From UBA4582 sp002389265 (GTDB lineage: Bacteria > Pseudomonadota > Gammaproteobacteria > Pseudomonadales > Azotimanducaceae): a stretch of 64,000 nucleotides of DNA. Both the position numbers and the translations under genes were made by a program. The notes below the pieces were generated by a model. The model saw only the letters and a program-made list of their open reading frames with translations. It did no database searches and was not told the origin of the DNA. Below are positions 13,122-21,778 of the stretch, piece by piece. The stretch is taken from NCBI GenBank assembly GCA_943788825.1, contig CALSRT010000003.1, positions 248,001 through 312,000 of the forward strand, in the 5' to 3' direction. The number at the start of each line of letters is the position of its first letter. The first letter of the stretch is position 1.

Positions 13122-13327
13122 TATAACTTGAGCGAACTTGTCGATGATAGTTTGGCGTTAAGCCAAAGTGTTATCGGTCAGTCAGCGGGTTATTGAAGAA
13201 TGCTTAAATTCTTAAAGTAGAACGTCTTTACAAATACTAATCACTTTTCGCTGAGGACAGCGGACCCAAAAGAACGCTGTCCTCAACCCTTTTGCTTTGA
13301 TCGATACGTCGGTCATGGCTAACGGTT

Positions 13328-13446
13328 TGCCTGATAACATTAGCGAGTTGGTACCACCTGATCCCATCTCGAACTCAGTAGTGAAACGACTTAGCGCCGA
13401 TGGTAGTGTGGGAGTTCCCATGTGAGAGTAGGACATTGTCAGGCAT
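13328..13446 (+). rRNA. rrf: 5S ribosomal RNA
   Basis: The gene is 119 nt, from TGCCTGATAACA to GTCAGGCAT. The terminal helix (TGCCTGA/TCAGGCA), the loop C region CCCATCTCGAACTCAG and the AGTGAAACGAC and GCGCCGATGGTAGTG segments match bacterial 5S rRNA. It lies about 200 bp downstream of 23S and is the last gene of the operon; no distal tRNA follows. Confidence 0.97.
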
Positions 13447-13454
13447 TTAATAAG

Positions 13455-13490
13455 AACCCCCGGTTGCGCAAGCGGCTGGGGGTTTTTTTA
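13455..13490 (+). terminator. Rho-independent terminator of the rRNA operon
   Basis: A GC-rich hairpin with CCCCC (13457-13461) pairing to GGGGG (13478-13482) encloses a further short stem region and is followed directly by seven T residues. It lies 10 bp after 5S. Confidence 0.9.
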
Positions 13491-13569
13491 TGGGTGGAAT
13501 TTGGGTTTGTGGTGAGTTGTGGTTAGTTGGAGAGTTAGCCTCCCGGGGTTTTGCTGCGCAATACCCCTG

Positions 13570-13650
13570 CCGGCGGAGACCTTCGGCGCGATGCGCCTGC
13601 AGGCTCCCAGCTACCGGCGGAGACCTTCGGCGCGATGCGCCTGCTGGCTC
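13570..13650. repeat. Two direct copies of a 37-bp GC-rich hairpin-forming element
   Basis: The sequence from CCGGCGGAGACCTTCGGC to GGCTC occurs at 13570-13606 and again at 13614-13650 with one difference (CAGG versus CTGG). Each copy contains the inverted repeat GGCGC-GAT-GCGCC. They lie between the rRNA terminator and the P450 gene. The rest of 13491-13740 shows nothing else recognisable. They resemble REP-type intergenic elements, but I found no further copies in the window. Confidence 0.7.
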
Positions 13651-13740
13651 GTGGCTCGTGATAGACTAGGCTTCTGATTGTTGTGCTGATGAGTGTTTGT
13701 CAATGAGTGTAACTGGACTAATGAACTGGAGGATTGGGTG

Positions 13741-14898
13741 ATGAGTGAATCTGAGGTGGTAGCAGAAGAGAATCCCTACGAGCGTTACCGTTACTTACGG
13801 CGAGAGCAGCCTGTCTTCCAAGAGGATCCAACAGGCCCCTGGACCGTAGCACGTCATGCCGACGTTATGATTGCGCTACGGGATCAAAACACGTTTTCAT
13901 CGGATGTTTCGTTGCGCCCAGCGGAAGAAAAGCTTATTCGGCCCTCTATGTTGTTCAGCGATCCACCGGTCCACAACCGTTTGCGGAAGCTGGTGAGTTA
14001 CGCTTTCAAGCCCGGGTTTGTAGAGAACCAGCGTGATCTGATCACGGCCCGTTGTGAGGAATTGGTGCTGGCCATGAGCCAACAACAGGAGGTTGACCTG
14101 GTTGACGCATTGGCTGCGCCGCTGCCGGTTACTGTCATCGCCGAGATGCTGGGTGTCGCTGGCGGCGACATGCGCCAGTTTAAGGCTTGGTCCGATAAGA
14201 TCTTCAGCAATATCGCCGACCTGCTGTTTGCTCAGCCGAGCGCCGAAGTGGACAAGGCGCGAATAGAGATGGACGACTATTTTTTGGAACGTATTGCGAA
14301 TCTCAGGCGGCAGCCAGAGGATAATCTGCTTAGCCGCTTGGTCGAGACGGAGACCGAAGTGGGTAAACTCACGGACCAGGAGCTGTTGAGTTTTTGCGGC
14401 TTGTTGCTGATTGCGGGAAATGAGACCACGACTGGCTTGATTACCGCAAGTGTCAGAGTCTTTGATGAAATGCCGGAAACGTTTCTGCAGGTAAAACAAC
14501 GCCCTGAGCTGATTCCAACATTTGTTGAAGAAGCGTTGCGTTACTATTCACCCTTTTCTGCGACCATTCGCCGCACCACATGTGCCACGGAACTCGGTGG
14601 CCAGCAGATTCCGCAAGGTGCTTTAGTTGTGCTGTTGATCGCGTCCGCTAACCGGGACGAAAGCGTATTTGACCGGGCCGACGAGTTTGTCATCGATCGG
14701 CAACCTAACCCCCATGTGGCATTTGGCTTTGGCATTCATAACTGTCTGGGTGCACACTTGGCTCGACTGGAAGGCCAAATTGCGATTGCTTCAATGGTGA
14801 AGCATCTCAGTGCGATTCGGCTGGCCCCGGGGGAGGTACCGGCGCCGGGCCAATTAGGCGGCCCGAGCCATTTGCGGGTCAGTATTGAGAAAGTCTGA
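13741..14898 (+). CDS. Cytochrome P450 (bacterial class I type)
   Basis: This soluble P450 of 385 residues carries all core motifs: the I-helix AGNETTT, the ExxR motif in EEALRYYSP, and the heme loop FGFGIHNCLGAHLAR with the proximal Cys335. These enzymes insert one oxygen atom into a substrate, with electrons from a ferredoxin and a ferredoxin reductase; neither partner gene is adjacent. The frame opens at a GTG at 13693, but ATG 13741 gives the usual start (ENPYERYRYLR shortly after) and has CTGGAGGA eight bases upstream. It appears monocistronic. The substrate is unknown; the surrounding oxygenases suggest catabolism of a hydrophobic compound. Confidence 0.93.
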   Translation: MSESEVVAEENPYERYRYLRREQPVFQEDPTGPWTVARHADVMIALRDQNTFSSDVSLRPAEEKLIRPSMLFSDPPVHNRLRKLVSYAFKPGFVENQRDLITARCEELVLAMSQQQEVDLVDALAAPLPVTVIAEMLGVAGGDMRQFKAWSDKIFSNIADLLFAQPSAEVDKARIEMDDYFLERIANLRRQPEDNLLSRLVETETEVGKLTDQELLSFCGLLLIAGNETTTGLITASVRVFDEMPETFLQVKQRPELIPTFVEEALRYYSPFSATIRRTTCATELGGQQIPQGALVVLLIASANRDESVFDRADEFVIDRQPNPHVAFGFGIHNCLGAHLARLEGQIAIASMVKHLSAIRLAPGEVPAPGQLGGPSHLRVSIEKV

Positions 14899-15009
14899 TG
14901 TCGTTAATTCTGTGTAGTGTTTCAAGCTTGTCGCTCGAATTTGTATCGCAAGTGGCGAGCCTCGATGTTGTGCCCGATGCAGCTAGCATCGAGGTATAGC
15001 GCAAATACT

Positions 15010-15039
15010 AAAGCAAAAGCAAAAGCAAAAGCAAAAGGA
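15010..15039. repeat. AAAGCA hexamer tandem repeat carrying a ribosome binding site
   Basis: Four exact AAAGCA units (15010-15033) are followed by a variant AAAGGA (15034-15039). The variant supplies the Shine-Dalgarno sequence for the gene starting at 15048. Slippage would change spacing upstream of the ribosome binding site. Confidence 0.8.
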
Positions 15040-15047
15040 AACAGATC

Positions 15048-15515
15048 ATGATAAAGCACCATAGATTGGCTATGCTCGCGATGCTTTGCGGGCCACTACT
15101 GGCGATAGCCGACCATCACGAAGGTGAACGTCAGACTCGCATTGTGATACAGACCGAGGGCGAGTTGGATGCCACAAAGCTGGCAGAGTTGATGCGACAG
15201 GTACACGGAGATATTGACGCTGACGGTGATGTGGAGGTCCACGTATTAGTTGATGATGAGGATAATGTGGAGGTTCACAAAGAACGGGCGATGCCATCAA
15301 GTCGCGGGGAACAGGGTTTGCACAAGATCAAAATGGCTCATGGGATGCACGGAATGCACGGAATGCGCGGTATGAACCATGGGATGGACATGCCTTCTGC
15401 CGTGGCTAAGTGCGTTCTAAAGAATCTCAGCAAGGTGAATGCTAATTCAGCGGCGATGCTATTGCATCGAGCCTGCATGGCGCTCGAAGGTGGTGAGGAT
15501 CCTCGTGATCAATAA
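15048..15515 (+). CDS. Secreted His/Met-rich protein, putative metal binder
   Basis: I do not recognise a named family. The 155-residue product has a signal peptide (MIKHHRLAMLAMLCGPLLAIA), then an acidic mixed domain (residues about 25-85, rich in Asp, Glu and Val). A histidine/methionine run follows at about residues 97-114, built from repeated HGM units (HGMHGMHGMRGMNHGMDM). Two cysteines lie in a C-terminal helical region (AKCVLKNL, HRACMAL). HxM/GMH repeats are typical of periplasmic copper-binding proteins, so metal binding is inferred. The ribosome binding site lies in a hexamer repeat. The CPXCG protein gene follows within 15 bp, so the two may be cotranscribed. Confidence 0.75.
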   Translation: MIKHHRLAMLAMLCGPLLAIADHHEGERQTRIVIQTEGELDATKLAELMRQVHGDIDADGDVEVHVLVDDEDNVEVHKERAMPSSRGEQGLHKIKMAHGMHGMHGMRGMNHGMDMPSAVAKCVLKNLSKVNANSAAMLLHRACMALEGGEDPRDQ

Positions 15516-15527
15516 GCGGGCGCTGCG

Positions 15528-15716
15528 ATGATGGGCTTGATCGAACACAGAGTAACCTGCCCTTACTGTGCGGAAACCCTTCAAGTGCTGCTTGACCCGT
15601 CAGAGCTAGGCCAGACCTATACCGAGGATTGTCAGGTGTGCTGTGCGCCGGTCTTGTTTGACCTGCAGGGTAGTGATGAAGACATCTTCGTCACGGTTCG
15701 CCGAGAAGATGAATAG
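15528..15716 (+). CDS. CPXCG-type cysteine-rich small zinc-ribbon protein
   Basis: This 62-residue protein has two cysteine pairs, CPYC (11-14) and CQVC (35-38) with an extra Cys39, predicted to form one zinc ribbon. The pattern and length match the CPXCG-motif cysteine-rich protein family (PF14255 as remembered), which is widespread in Gammaproteobacteria and has no known function. Two adjacent ATGs at 15528 and 15531 could serve as start. It sits between the His/Met-rich protein and the ElyC-like gene. Confidence 0.85.
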   Translation: MMGLIEHRVTCPYCAETLQVLLDPSELGQTYTEDCQVCCAPVLFDLQGSDEDIFVTVRREDE

Positions 15717-15760
15717 CGCGGATGTAATCTGCCTATGTGCATCACTGACGGAAAGCGCCG

Positions 15761-15820
15761 ATGTATAGTAAGTATGAATAGCAAGTATGAATAGCAAGTA
15801 TGAATAGCAAGTATGGATAA
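15761..15820 (+). repeat. 13-bp tandem repeat, each copy with an ATG, leading into the next gene's start
   Basis: Copies begin at 15761 (degenerate), 15774, 15787 and 15800, and the real start codon at 15813 occupies the fifth position. The unit is ATGAATAGCAAGT. Because 13 is not a multiple of 3, each ATG is in a new frame. The first four each open a 6-codon reading frame (MYSKYE, MNSKYE, MNSKYE, MNSKYG) that stops inside the repeat, and the last stop (TAA 15818-15820) overlaps the true start. Confidence 0.85.
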
Positions 15821-16610
15821 TCTATTCTTCTGGGCCTCAAAGCTGATTTGGCTATTCATCTCGCCGGGTAGCTGGATCCTGTTAATCGTCGTCGCCGCGT
15901 GGCTGGCCTTCGCGGTGGGTTGGCACCGACTGGGCCGGCGGCTGGTGAGCGGTGCGGCGCTGTTAGTCTTGGTCATCGGTTTTTTACCCGCGGGAGAATG
16001 GCTGATTGCGCCACTTGAAAATCGCTACACAGCGAACCCAACACTCCCAGAGCGGGTTGATGGCATTATCGTCTTGAGCGGTGCGATTGATCCCTATCGT
16101 TCCAGTCTTTGGCAGCAAACAGAACTTGGCAGTGCTGCCGAGCGTCTATTGAGTTTTATGGATCTGGCTAAGCGTTATCCCGAGGCTCGGTTAGTCTTCT
16201 CTGGCGGTAGCGGTAGTATGCTGGACCAAGCCTATAGCGCAGCGTTTGAGGCCAGCAACCTGTTCTCGCGCCTGACCGATCTTGATCAACGTATTGAGTA
16301 CGAGAGTCAATCGCGGAATACTTTCGAAAACGTGATTCATAGCCAAGCCATGGTAAGTCCGCTGAGCCATGAAAACTGGGTAGTGATTACCTCGGCCTTC
16401 CATATGCCCCGAACGATGGGCATATTTTGTAGGCAAAACTGGACGGTGATACCTTACCCGGTTGATCATTATGCGGAGAAGGGCAACCTGTTACGGATTG
16501 ATTTTGATTTCATCAATAATCTACAAATACTCAGTATCGCTGTGCGTGAATGGGTGGGGTTGCTGGCCTATCGATTGACCGGCAAGACCCTGGGGTCTTG
16601 CCCGGCATAG
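15813..16610 (+). CDS. YdcF/ElyC-family membrane protein (DUF218 domain)
   Basis: This 265-residue protein has two N-terminal transmembrane segments (about residues 8-35 and 45-65), followed by a DUF218 domain. The domain shows VDGIIVLSGAID, LVFSGGSGSM, the acidic E-S-Q-S-R-N-T motif (YESQSRNTFENV) and WVVITSAFHMPR. E. coli ElyC affects envelope/lipid-carrier metabolism; YdcF binds AdoMet in vitro. No clear Shine-Dalgarno precedes ATG 15813. Instead a 13-bp repeat with four upstream ATGs lies there, which may affect translation. Confidence 0.88.
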   Translation: MDNLFFWASKLIWLFISPGSWILLIVVAAWLAFAVGWHRLGRRLVSGAALLVLVIGFLPAGEWLIAPLENRYTANPTLPERVDGIIVLSGAIDPYRSSLWQQTELGSAAERLLSFMDLAKRYPEARLVFSGGSGSMLDQAYSAAFEASNLFSRLTDLDQRIEYESQSRNTFENVIHSQAMVSPLSHENWVVITSAFHMPRTMGIFCRQNWTVIPYPVDHYAEKGNLLRIDFDFINNLQILSIAVREWVGLLAYRLTGKTLGSCPA

Positions 16611-16628
16611 TCACTGAGCCATTAAGCC

Positions 16629-17972
16629 TTAGTGTGCATTTTGAAGTCGTAGGAGCAGGATAGCCGCGCGTTTTGTTTGTGTGGGTAATGTTGCCAGGTC
16701 GCCAGTTTCTTCGGCGGTATGGCCCTTGTTGCTGCCCAAGCCCAGAGCATCGATCGCCATGTCCACATAATCTGCGGTGAACGACACATCGGCGGCGCCG
16801 GCTCGCAAAGGATTCACAGCGGTGACCTCGCCAAACCCGAGATCCTGGCTTACGCCACTATAGATTTCCAGCAGTCGCTTGTTGCCCGCCGTCGGCGCCA
16901 TGGCAGGATAACCCTCGCTGAACTCGATCACACCACTCGTGTGTGGATAGCTGGCGGCGACGATTGCCTGCATCTTGGTCTTGACGCGATTGAGCTGGAC
17001 TTCACTGATAGCACGAATATCACCGGTTACCAGGGCAGTTTCAGCGATGATGTTATCCTTGCCGAAAGCAGTGCCGGTCTTGGCTTGATCATCAAAAGTG
17101 ACCTTCGTGCCACCGAGAATGTTGCCGGGGTTGAAGGTCAGTAAATCTTCCTGGCGAAGTTCGGTATAAAACTGAGTCAGAATCCTAGCGGCTTCATAGA
17201 TCGCACCGGCGCCGATATCTTCGCGAAAAATCTGTGATGAGTGAGCCGGTTTACCAGTGACTGTCAGTTTCCAGCCAATGGAGCCTCGGCGGGAGACATT
17301 CGCGGTCGCTGGGTTGCCATCGCCATTTTCAAACCCGAGGGCAATATCTGCGTATTTGGCGGCGTCGATCAGAGCCTTCTTCGAGAGTGCTAGCGGCCTG
17401 CCACTGAGTTCTTCATCGCCGGTCATTACCACGGTAATGTCCATCGCGTCTAGCGCACCAACGGCTTTCAGCGCACGCAGTGCTTCTAAAATAATAACAT
17501 CGCCACCTTTCATATCGCCGATGCCCGGTCCTCGAGCGATCTGATTATCCAATAGCTCGAACTTCTGGAACGGGCTGTCAGTCTCAAACACAGTGTCTAG
17601 GTGGCCGATCAGTAAAAACTTGGGTCCAGAACCATTGCCGCGGTGCTCCGCGACGAGATGGCCGGCGCGATTAAAGGCGCTGCCTTCTTCCCAGCGGCTG
17701 TTGAACTCCAGCTGGTTGAATTCTGTCATCAACAACTCACCTACTGCTTTGACGCCCTCGAAATTCATCGTGCCGCTGTTGATGTTCACCAGCTCAGTCA
17801 ACAATGCAATGGCCTTCGAGTTGTTGTTATCAACCTCGATCACAATGCGCTGCTCCAGCTCAGACGCCGTTATATCCGCAGGTGCCCTATGGCCAGATTC
17901 GGCTTGCAGGCTGGTCAGCGGCAGAATGCTCATGAGCAAGAAGAGTCCTAGGCCTGATTTAAAATGGTTCAC
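16629..17972 (-). CDS. Exported M20-family metallopeptidase (glutamate carboxypeptidase-like)
   Basis: This 447-residue enzyme has a signal peptide (MNHFKSGLGLFLLMSILPLTSLQA). All expected di-zinc ligands are seen: His and Asp in IGHLDTVF, Asp in GIGDMKGG, the catalytic Glu in TGDEELSG, the following acidic ligand in GFENGDG and the late His in NKGHTAEE. The dimerisation (lid) domain begins near SIGWKLTVTGKPAHSSQI. The closest known type is the periplasmic carboxypeptidase G2/ArgE group, which removes C-terminal Glu or similar residues; the exact substrate is unknown. It is transcribed alone, divergent from the LysE-type exporter gene. Confidence 0.9.
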   Translation of the reverse strand: MNHFKSGLGLFLLMSILPLTSLQAESGHRAPADITASELEQRIVIEVDNNNSKAIALLTELVNINSGTMNFEGVKAVGELLMTEFNQLEFNSRWEEGSAFNRAGHLVAEHRGNGSGPKFLLIGHLDTVFETDSPFQKFELLDNQIARGPGIGDMKGGDVIILEALRALKAVGALDAMDITVVMTGDEELSGRPLALSKKALIDAAKYADIALGFENGDGNPATANVSRRGSIGWKLTVTGKPAHSSQIFREDIGAGAIYEAARILTQFYTELRQEDLLTFNPGNILGGTKVTFDDQAKTGTAFGKDNIIAETALVTGDIRAISEVQLNRVKTKMQAIVAASYPHTSGVIEFSEGYPAMAPTAGNKRLLEIYSGVSQDLGFGEVTAVNPLRAGAADVSFTADYVDMAIDALGLGSNKGHTAEETGDLATLPTQTKRAAILLLRLQNAH

Positions 17973-18159
17973 GGTGTGACTCCTGAAGGGACTTGAGTGG
18001 GGAATAATTCGTCTGCGTTACCTTAACGCATACAACGCCAGCATTGGAGCCCCAATAGGTCGCAAACCCTGTATGATCGGCTCCCACAATCGGCCTCGAA
18101 CGGCGGTGAATAGGCCTGCGCCGGTGAGCAGCTGAAAAATGGGCTAGGGAGAGACAACT

Positions 18160-18759
18160 TTGATAGAACTACTGGTCCCTTTGCTGGGATTTATTCTAAT
18201 TTCAACGATCACCCCGGGACCCAATAACCTCTTGTTGGCCACCTCTGGGATGCGGTTTGGTGTCAGAGCAACGATGCCCCATGTCTTAGGGATACAGATG
18301 GGCATCTATACCATGACGGTCCTCTGTGGCTTGGGAATGGGACAGCTGTTACTAGCGCTCCCGGACGCCATTATTGGCATGAAGATATTCGGCAGTATTT
18401 ATTTAGTGTATCTGGGCTGGAAGATCATGGGTTTTCGACTGGCAGAAACCGCCAGCGACATACAGCGCCCCATGACGACGGTGGAGGCGGGTCTATTCCA
18501 GTTTGCGAATCCCAAAGCCTGGTTCATGACGACCACCGGGGTGAGTCTGGCGATACCCGTTGGCGGCTCGGCCACCGTCGCCGTAATATATTTCTGTCTG
18601 GGCTTCGCGACGCTGGGTCTGGCCTGCAACTATGCCTGGGTTCTAACGGGCTCGCTATTGCAGGGCTGGCTCGGTCACCCACGCTATGGGCTCTGGATCA
18701 ATGGTCTGCTGGCCTTGCTCACACTGCTGACGGTGGTCATGTTCTGGCTGAATGAGTGA
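18160..18759 (+). CDS. LysE/RhtB-family amino acid exporter
   Basis: This 199-residue membrane protein has about six transmembrane helices. The family signature TPGPNNLLLATSGMRFGVRATMPHVLG lies at about residues 17-44 (TPGPNNLL is the conserved core), with a second repeat-like segment around QFANPKAW. These proteins export amino acids or derivatives such as homoserine, threonine or lysine. The start is a TTG at 18160, preceded by AGGGAGAGA. The gene stands in a divergent pair with the M20 peptidase. Confidence 0.9.
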   Translation: MIELLVPLLGFILISTITPGPNNLLLATSGMRFGVRATMPHVLGIQMGIYTMTVLCGLGMGQLLLALPDAIIGMKIFGSIYLVYLGWKIMGFRLAETASDIQRPMTTVEAGLFQFANPKAWFMTTTGVSLAIPVGGSATVAVIYFCLGFATLGLACNYAWVLTGSLLQGWLGHPRYGLWINGLLALLTLLTVVMFWLNE

Positions 18760-18827
18760 TTTAATGAAGAACGACTATCCTGGCTTTGGACCAAACGACC
18801 GGGCTGACCTGGCCCTACAAAGAGACG

Positions 18828-19379
18828 ATGTCTATGTTCAATATTTCACAATTAGCAAAAGCTTTGTTTCCGGTGTTGCTGGCAAACGCTGCCTTGGCGT
18901 CGCCACCTAAGAAAGGCCCTGTGGTCGTCAACTATGGGCCAGTATTTGAAGTGCCTGCGACGGCCTATAATCTGAAAGCGGGCGTGCGCTATCGGGTGAG
19001 CATGGATGTTGCGGCCACGGCTGCCGATCAGACTGCCGTTAATCGAAACCTGGAGTCTGCAGCACGATTTCTCAATATGCAGGCTCAAGCTGGGACACCG
19101 ATGGCAGACCTTGAGTTAGCGGTGGTCGTCCATGGTCCGGCCGCAAGAGATCTGCTGACGGACGACGCCTACTTCGCGCAGTTCGGGCTGCCAAATCCGA
19201 ACTCGGGGTTGCTGACTGGGCTGCAGGCTGCGGGCGTGGCGGTATATATCTGTGGCCAGACAGCGGCGTATCAGGGCTTTCAGCCCGCAGATTTCCATGC
19301 AGGTGTGACCATGGCATTATCTGCCATTACTGCTCATGCACGACTTCAGGCTGAAGGGTTTACCTTGACGCCATTTTAA
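18828..19379 (+). CDS. Exported DsrE/DsrF-like family protein
   Basis: This protein of about 183 residues has a signal peptide (FNISQLAKALFPVLLANAALA) and a DsrE-like fold. The fold is indicated by MADLELAVVVHGPAARDLL, then a variable loop and a conserved cysteine in GVAVYICGQTAAYQG, and a C-terminal AITAHARLQAEGF. Periplasmic DsrE-like proteins are common next to sulfur- or metal-related genes, but none is adjacent here. The frame extends upstream to 18786; ATG 18828 fits the signal peptide and has AAGAGA upstream (ATG 18834 is also possible). Function unknown beyond the fold. Confidence 0.8.
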   Translation: MSMFNISQLAKALFPVLLANAALASPPKKGPVVVNYGPVFEVPATAYNLKAGVRYRVSMDVAATAADQTAVNRNLESAARFLNMQAQAGTPMADLELAVVVHGPAARDLLTDDAYFAQFGLPNPNSGLLTGLQAAGVAVYICGQTAAYQGFQPADFHAGVTMALSAITAHARLQAEGFTLTPF

Positions 19380-19398
19380 GGTCGCTATGGTGACGGTT

Positions 19399-21531
19399 TT
19401 AGCGCTTTTGCCAGACCGTCATTTCAGCAACAGAGTGTTGAAATTTACGCTGAGTCTCGCGTATGACAAACGGCACATCCTGGCGACCCTTGAATTCAAA
19501 GTGCTCACTCAAGGCTTCTTGTAAGCCATCCAATGTACCGAAGTTCTCGCCATTGACTTTGTAGCCGCCCAGCCAGTGTTCGACCTCTGTATATTCTTCG
19601 AGCCAAGTATAGGGCGAGGTGATAATCAACCAGCCTTTGTCATTAATGCGGTTGACAATACGCTCAAGGAATAACTTCGGTTGGTAAAGACGATCGATCA
19701 GGTTGCCGGCAAAGATCAGGTCGTAGTCTTTGAAGTGCGGTTTTAGATTCGTCGCGTCCCCCTGTGAAAACTCAATCTGGCTATCAAGCGTCGCTAAATC
19801 AAGATCCTCAAGGGTCTTCTCGCGGTAGGCGACCAGGTTGCCCTCGGTGGGTATCGTATAACGAATCTGACCCGCCTCTTTGAGCTGAAAGGCCGACTGG
19901 ATAAACCGTGCCGAAAAATCGATTCCGTCAACGTGCTTGAAGTAGCGGCCGAACTCGAAGGTTGAGCGACCCACGGCACAACCAAGATCCAGCGCGCGAC
20001 CTCGCGGGTGATCGCCAATGGCGGCCATGCTGGCTTCTATGCAGGCCTTCGGAAAGTTAGGGACAGAAAAATAATCATCGCCGTAATGAAACTCCAGGTA
20101 TTGCGAGACCAAATTGTCTGTCTCATAAGTGTTAACTTTTTCCACGGGTAACTCCGATTGTTTGGCTTCAATGTATCTAAAGCCGGCGTGTTGGTAAAAG
20201 TGCCGACGAAATGCGTAGCGAGCGTGCTTTAGGCTTTCGTTACCTGTGGCAATCCAGGAGCCACCCTTAATCAAATTGTGCTTGCCATCAAAGGTGGGCG
20301 TTGAAAAGTCATCGTAAATGGGATGTACTTTGAAGCCCGGATAGGTGTCGATGGGCGTTTCAGTCCATTGCCAGACATTACCGATAATATCGAAGATGAC
20401 ATCGGTAGATTGACCGTCAACCTTTGTTGCAAAGCGGTTTACGGGGCAGGATGAGGCGTAGTACTCCAAATTAATATTGCCTGGCGCGGTATGCCAGTCA
20501 ACTTGGTCAGTGTCGATATAATTTCGTAGAGCGCTCCACTCTGCTTCTGTTGGCAACCGAATGTGGGTTTGGGTGATTTCGGCTTTCCAGTTACAAAACG
20601 CTTTGGACTCGAGGTAGTTAACCTCAACGGGCCAGTTCAGTGGCAGTGGCATTTCTTCTACCAGATTGCGTTGCAGGTATTGGCCGTCGCTGATGCGCCA
20701 AAATCGCGGCATCGTAGCCCCACTGAAGGATAGCCAGTCTTGGCCTTCGGCGGTCCAATATTCCGGTTTTTGGTAGCCGCCAGCTTCGATAAAGGCCATG
20801 TATTCGCCATTGCTGACCAGGTGCTGACTGACCTTGAATTCATCAATCAGGACATTTTTGTTGCCGTATTCATTGTCCCAGCCGTAAGTGGTGTCTGTCT
20901 CTGATTTGCCAAGGTTGACGCTTTGCTGGCTGACGTTAACCAGTGTATTTGCCGGCGCTGCACCCGCATCGTGGCAGCTTTCCCACCCGGTTATTAGTTG
21001 CACTGAAGCCAACGGCAGCATGCGGATGATCACCGATGACGTTTCGAGGTGGATGCGCTCATGTTCGATACCCATCAGAATCGTCCAGCCGGGGTCCTCC
21101 TGACGAATGGGCACTGTCAGCGGTACGACGTCAATCAGCTGATTGACTCGAGCGCGTACTTGGTCGCGATAGTCCTGCACGGCGCTGACAGATGGCCAAT
21201 CATAGTGCGCATCGTTTAAATCATCCCAGGACATTTCATCGACACCAATCGCAAACATGGCCTCGAACTCAGGGTTAATGCGCGTCTCGATTAACTTGGC
21301 CAACAGCAACTTATTGATAAAAAATGTCGCAGTATGGCCGAAATAAAATATTAGGGGGTGGCGAAGAGGTTCAGCTTGTTCGTAGTAAGATTCGTCACGG
21401 CAAATAAGTTTGAACAGTGACTCATACAGATCGAAGGTCTGGTTGAAGTAGGCTTTAAGCTCCTGACGTTTAATGGCGCTGCTACCAATATCCAGACGCA
21501 GGGTTTTACTAATTCGTTTCGGTATATCCAT
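19399..21531 (-). CDS. ovoA: Ovothiol biosynthesis enzyme OvoA (5-histidylcysteine sulfoxide synthase / methyltransferase)
   Basis: This 710-residue three-domain protein couples cysteine to the histidine C5 position with oxygen and N-methylates the product. The N-terminal DinB-like domain carries the non-heme iron ligands His66 (FYFGHT) and His157/His161 in EHERIHLE. The middle formylglycine-generating-enzyme-like domain is seen from IDEFKVSQHLVSNGEYMAFI to GFRYIEA (with RLPTEAEW and GNVWQWTE). The C-terminal methyltransferase starts near ALDLGCAVGRSTFEFGR. Length and domain order match OvoA rather than EgtB. Ovothiol is a redox-active thiohistidine. OvoB, the PLP lyase for the next step, is not in the window. 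The gene appears monocistronic. Confidence 0.93.
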   Translation of the reverse strand: MDIPKRISKTLRLDIGSSAIKRQELKAYFNQTFDLYESLFKLICRDESYYEQAEPLRHPLIFYFGHTATFFINKLLLAKLIETRINPEFEAMFAIGVDEMSWDDLNDAHYDWPSVSAVQDYRDQVRARVNQLIDVVPLTVPIRQEDPGWTILMGIEHERIHLETSSVIIRMLPLASVQLITGWESCHDAGAAPANTLVNVSQQSVNLGKSETDTTYGWDNEYGNKNVLIDEFKVSQHLVSNGEYMAFIEAGGYQKPEYWTAEGQDWLSFSGATMPRFWRISDGQYLQRNLVEEMPLPLNWPVEVNYLESKAFCNWKAEITQTHIRLPTEAEWSALRNYIDTDQVDWHTAPGNINLEYYASSCPVNRFATKVDGQSTDVIFDIIGNVWQWTETPIDTYPGFKVHPIYDDFSTPTFDGKHNLIKGGSWIATGNESLKHARYAFRRHFYQHAGFRYIEAKQSELPVEKVNTYETDNLVSQYLEFHYGDDYFSVPNFPKACIEASMAAIGDHPRGRALDLGCAVGRSTFEFGRYFKHVDGIDFSARFIQSAFQLKEAGQIRYTIPTEGNLVAYREKTLEDLDLATLDSQIEFSQGDATNLKPHFKDYDLIFAGNLIDRLYQPKLFLERIVNRINDKGWLIITSPYTWLEEYTEVEHWLGGYKVNGENFGTLDGLQEALSEHFEFKGRQDVPFVIRETQRKFQHSVAEMTVWQKR

Positions 21532-21778
21532 TAATAAGTCGTATGTCCTGTTGGCCGTTTGGCATACGCAAACGGCTCTATGCGCGAATATCTATCGGGA
21601 TAGTTGTACGCGAAAACCGCAAGCTAGATCATTGTTCGAGTATTTAGACGTCGCGGTATTTTGTCTGCTTTTGAGCGCGCCTGCAACCCACGCTAGCACG
21701 CCGTGGGCGCTGCAGGGCATACAACTCCCGGTATACGTGCCCGCCGAGACGGTCGCCGACGGATTTTGGATGTCTGCT

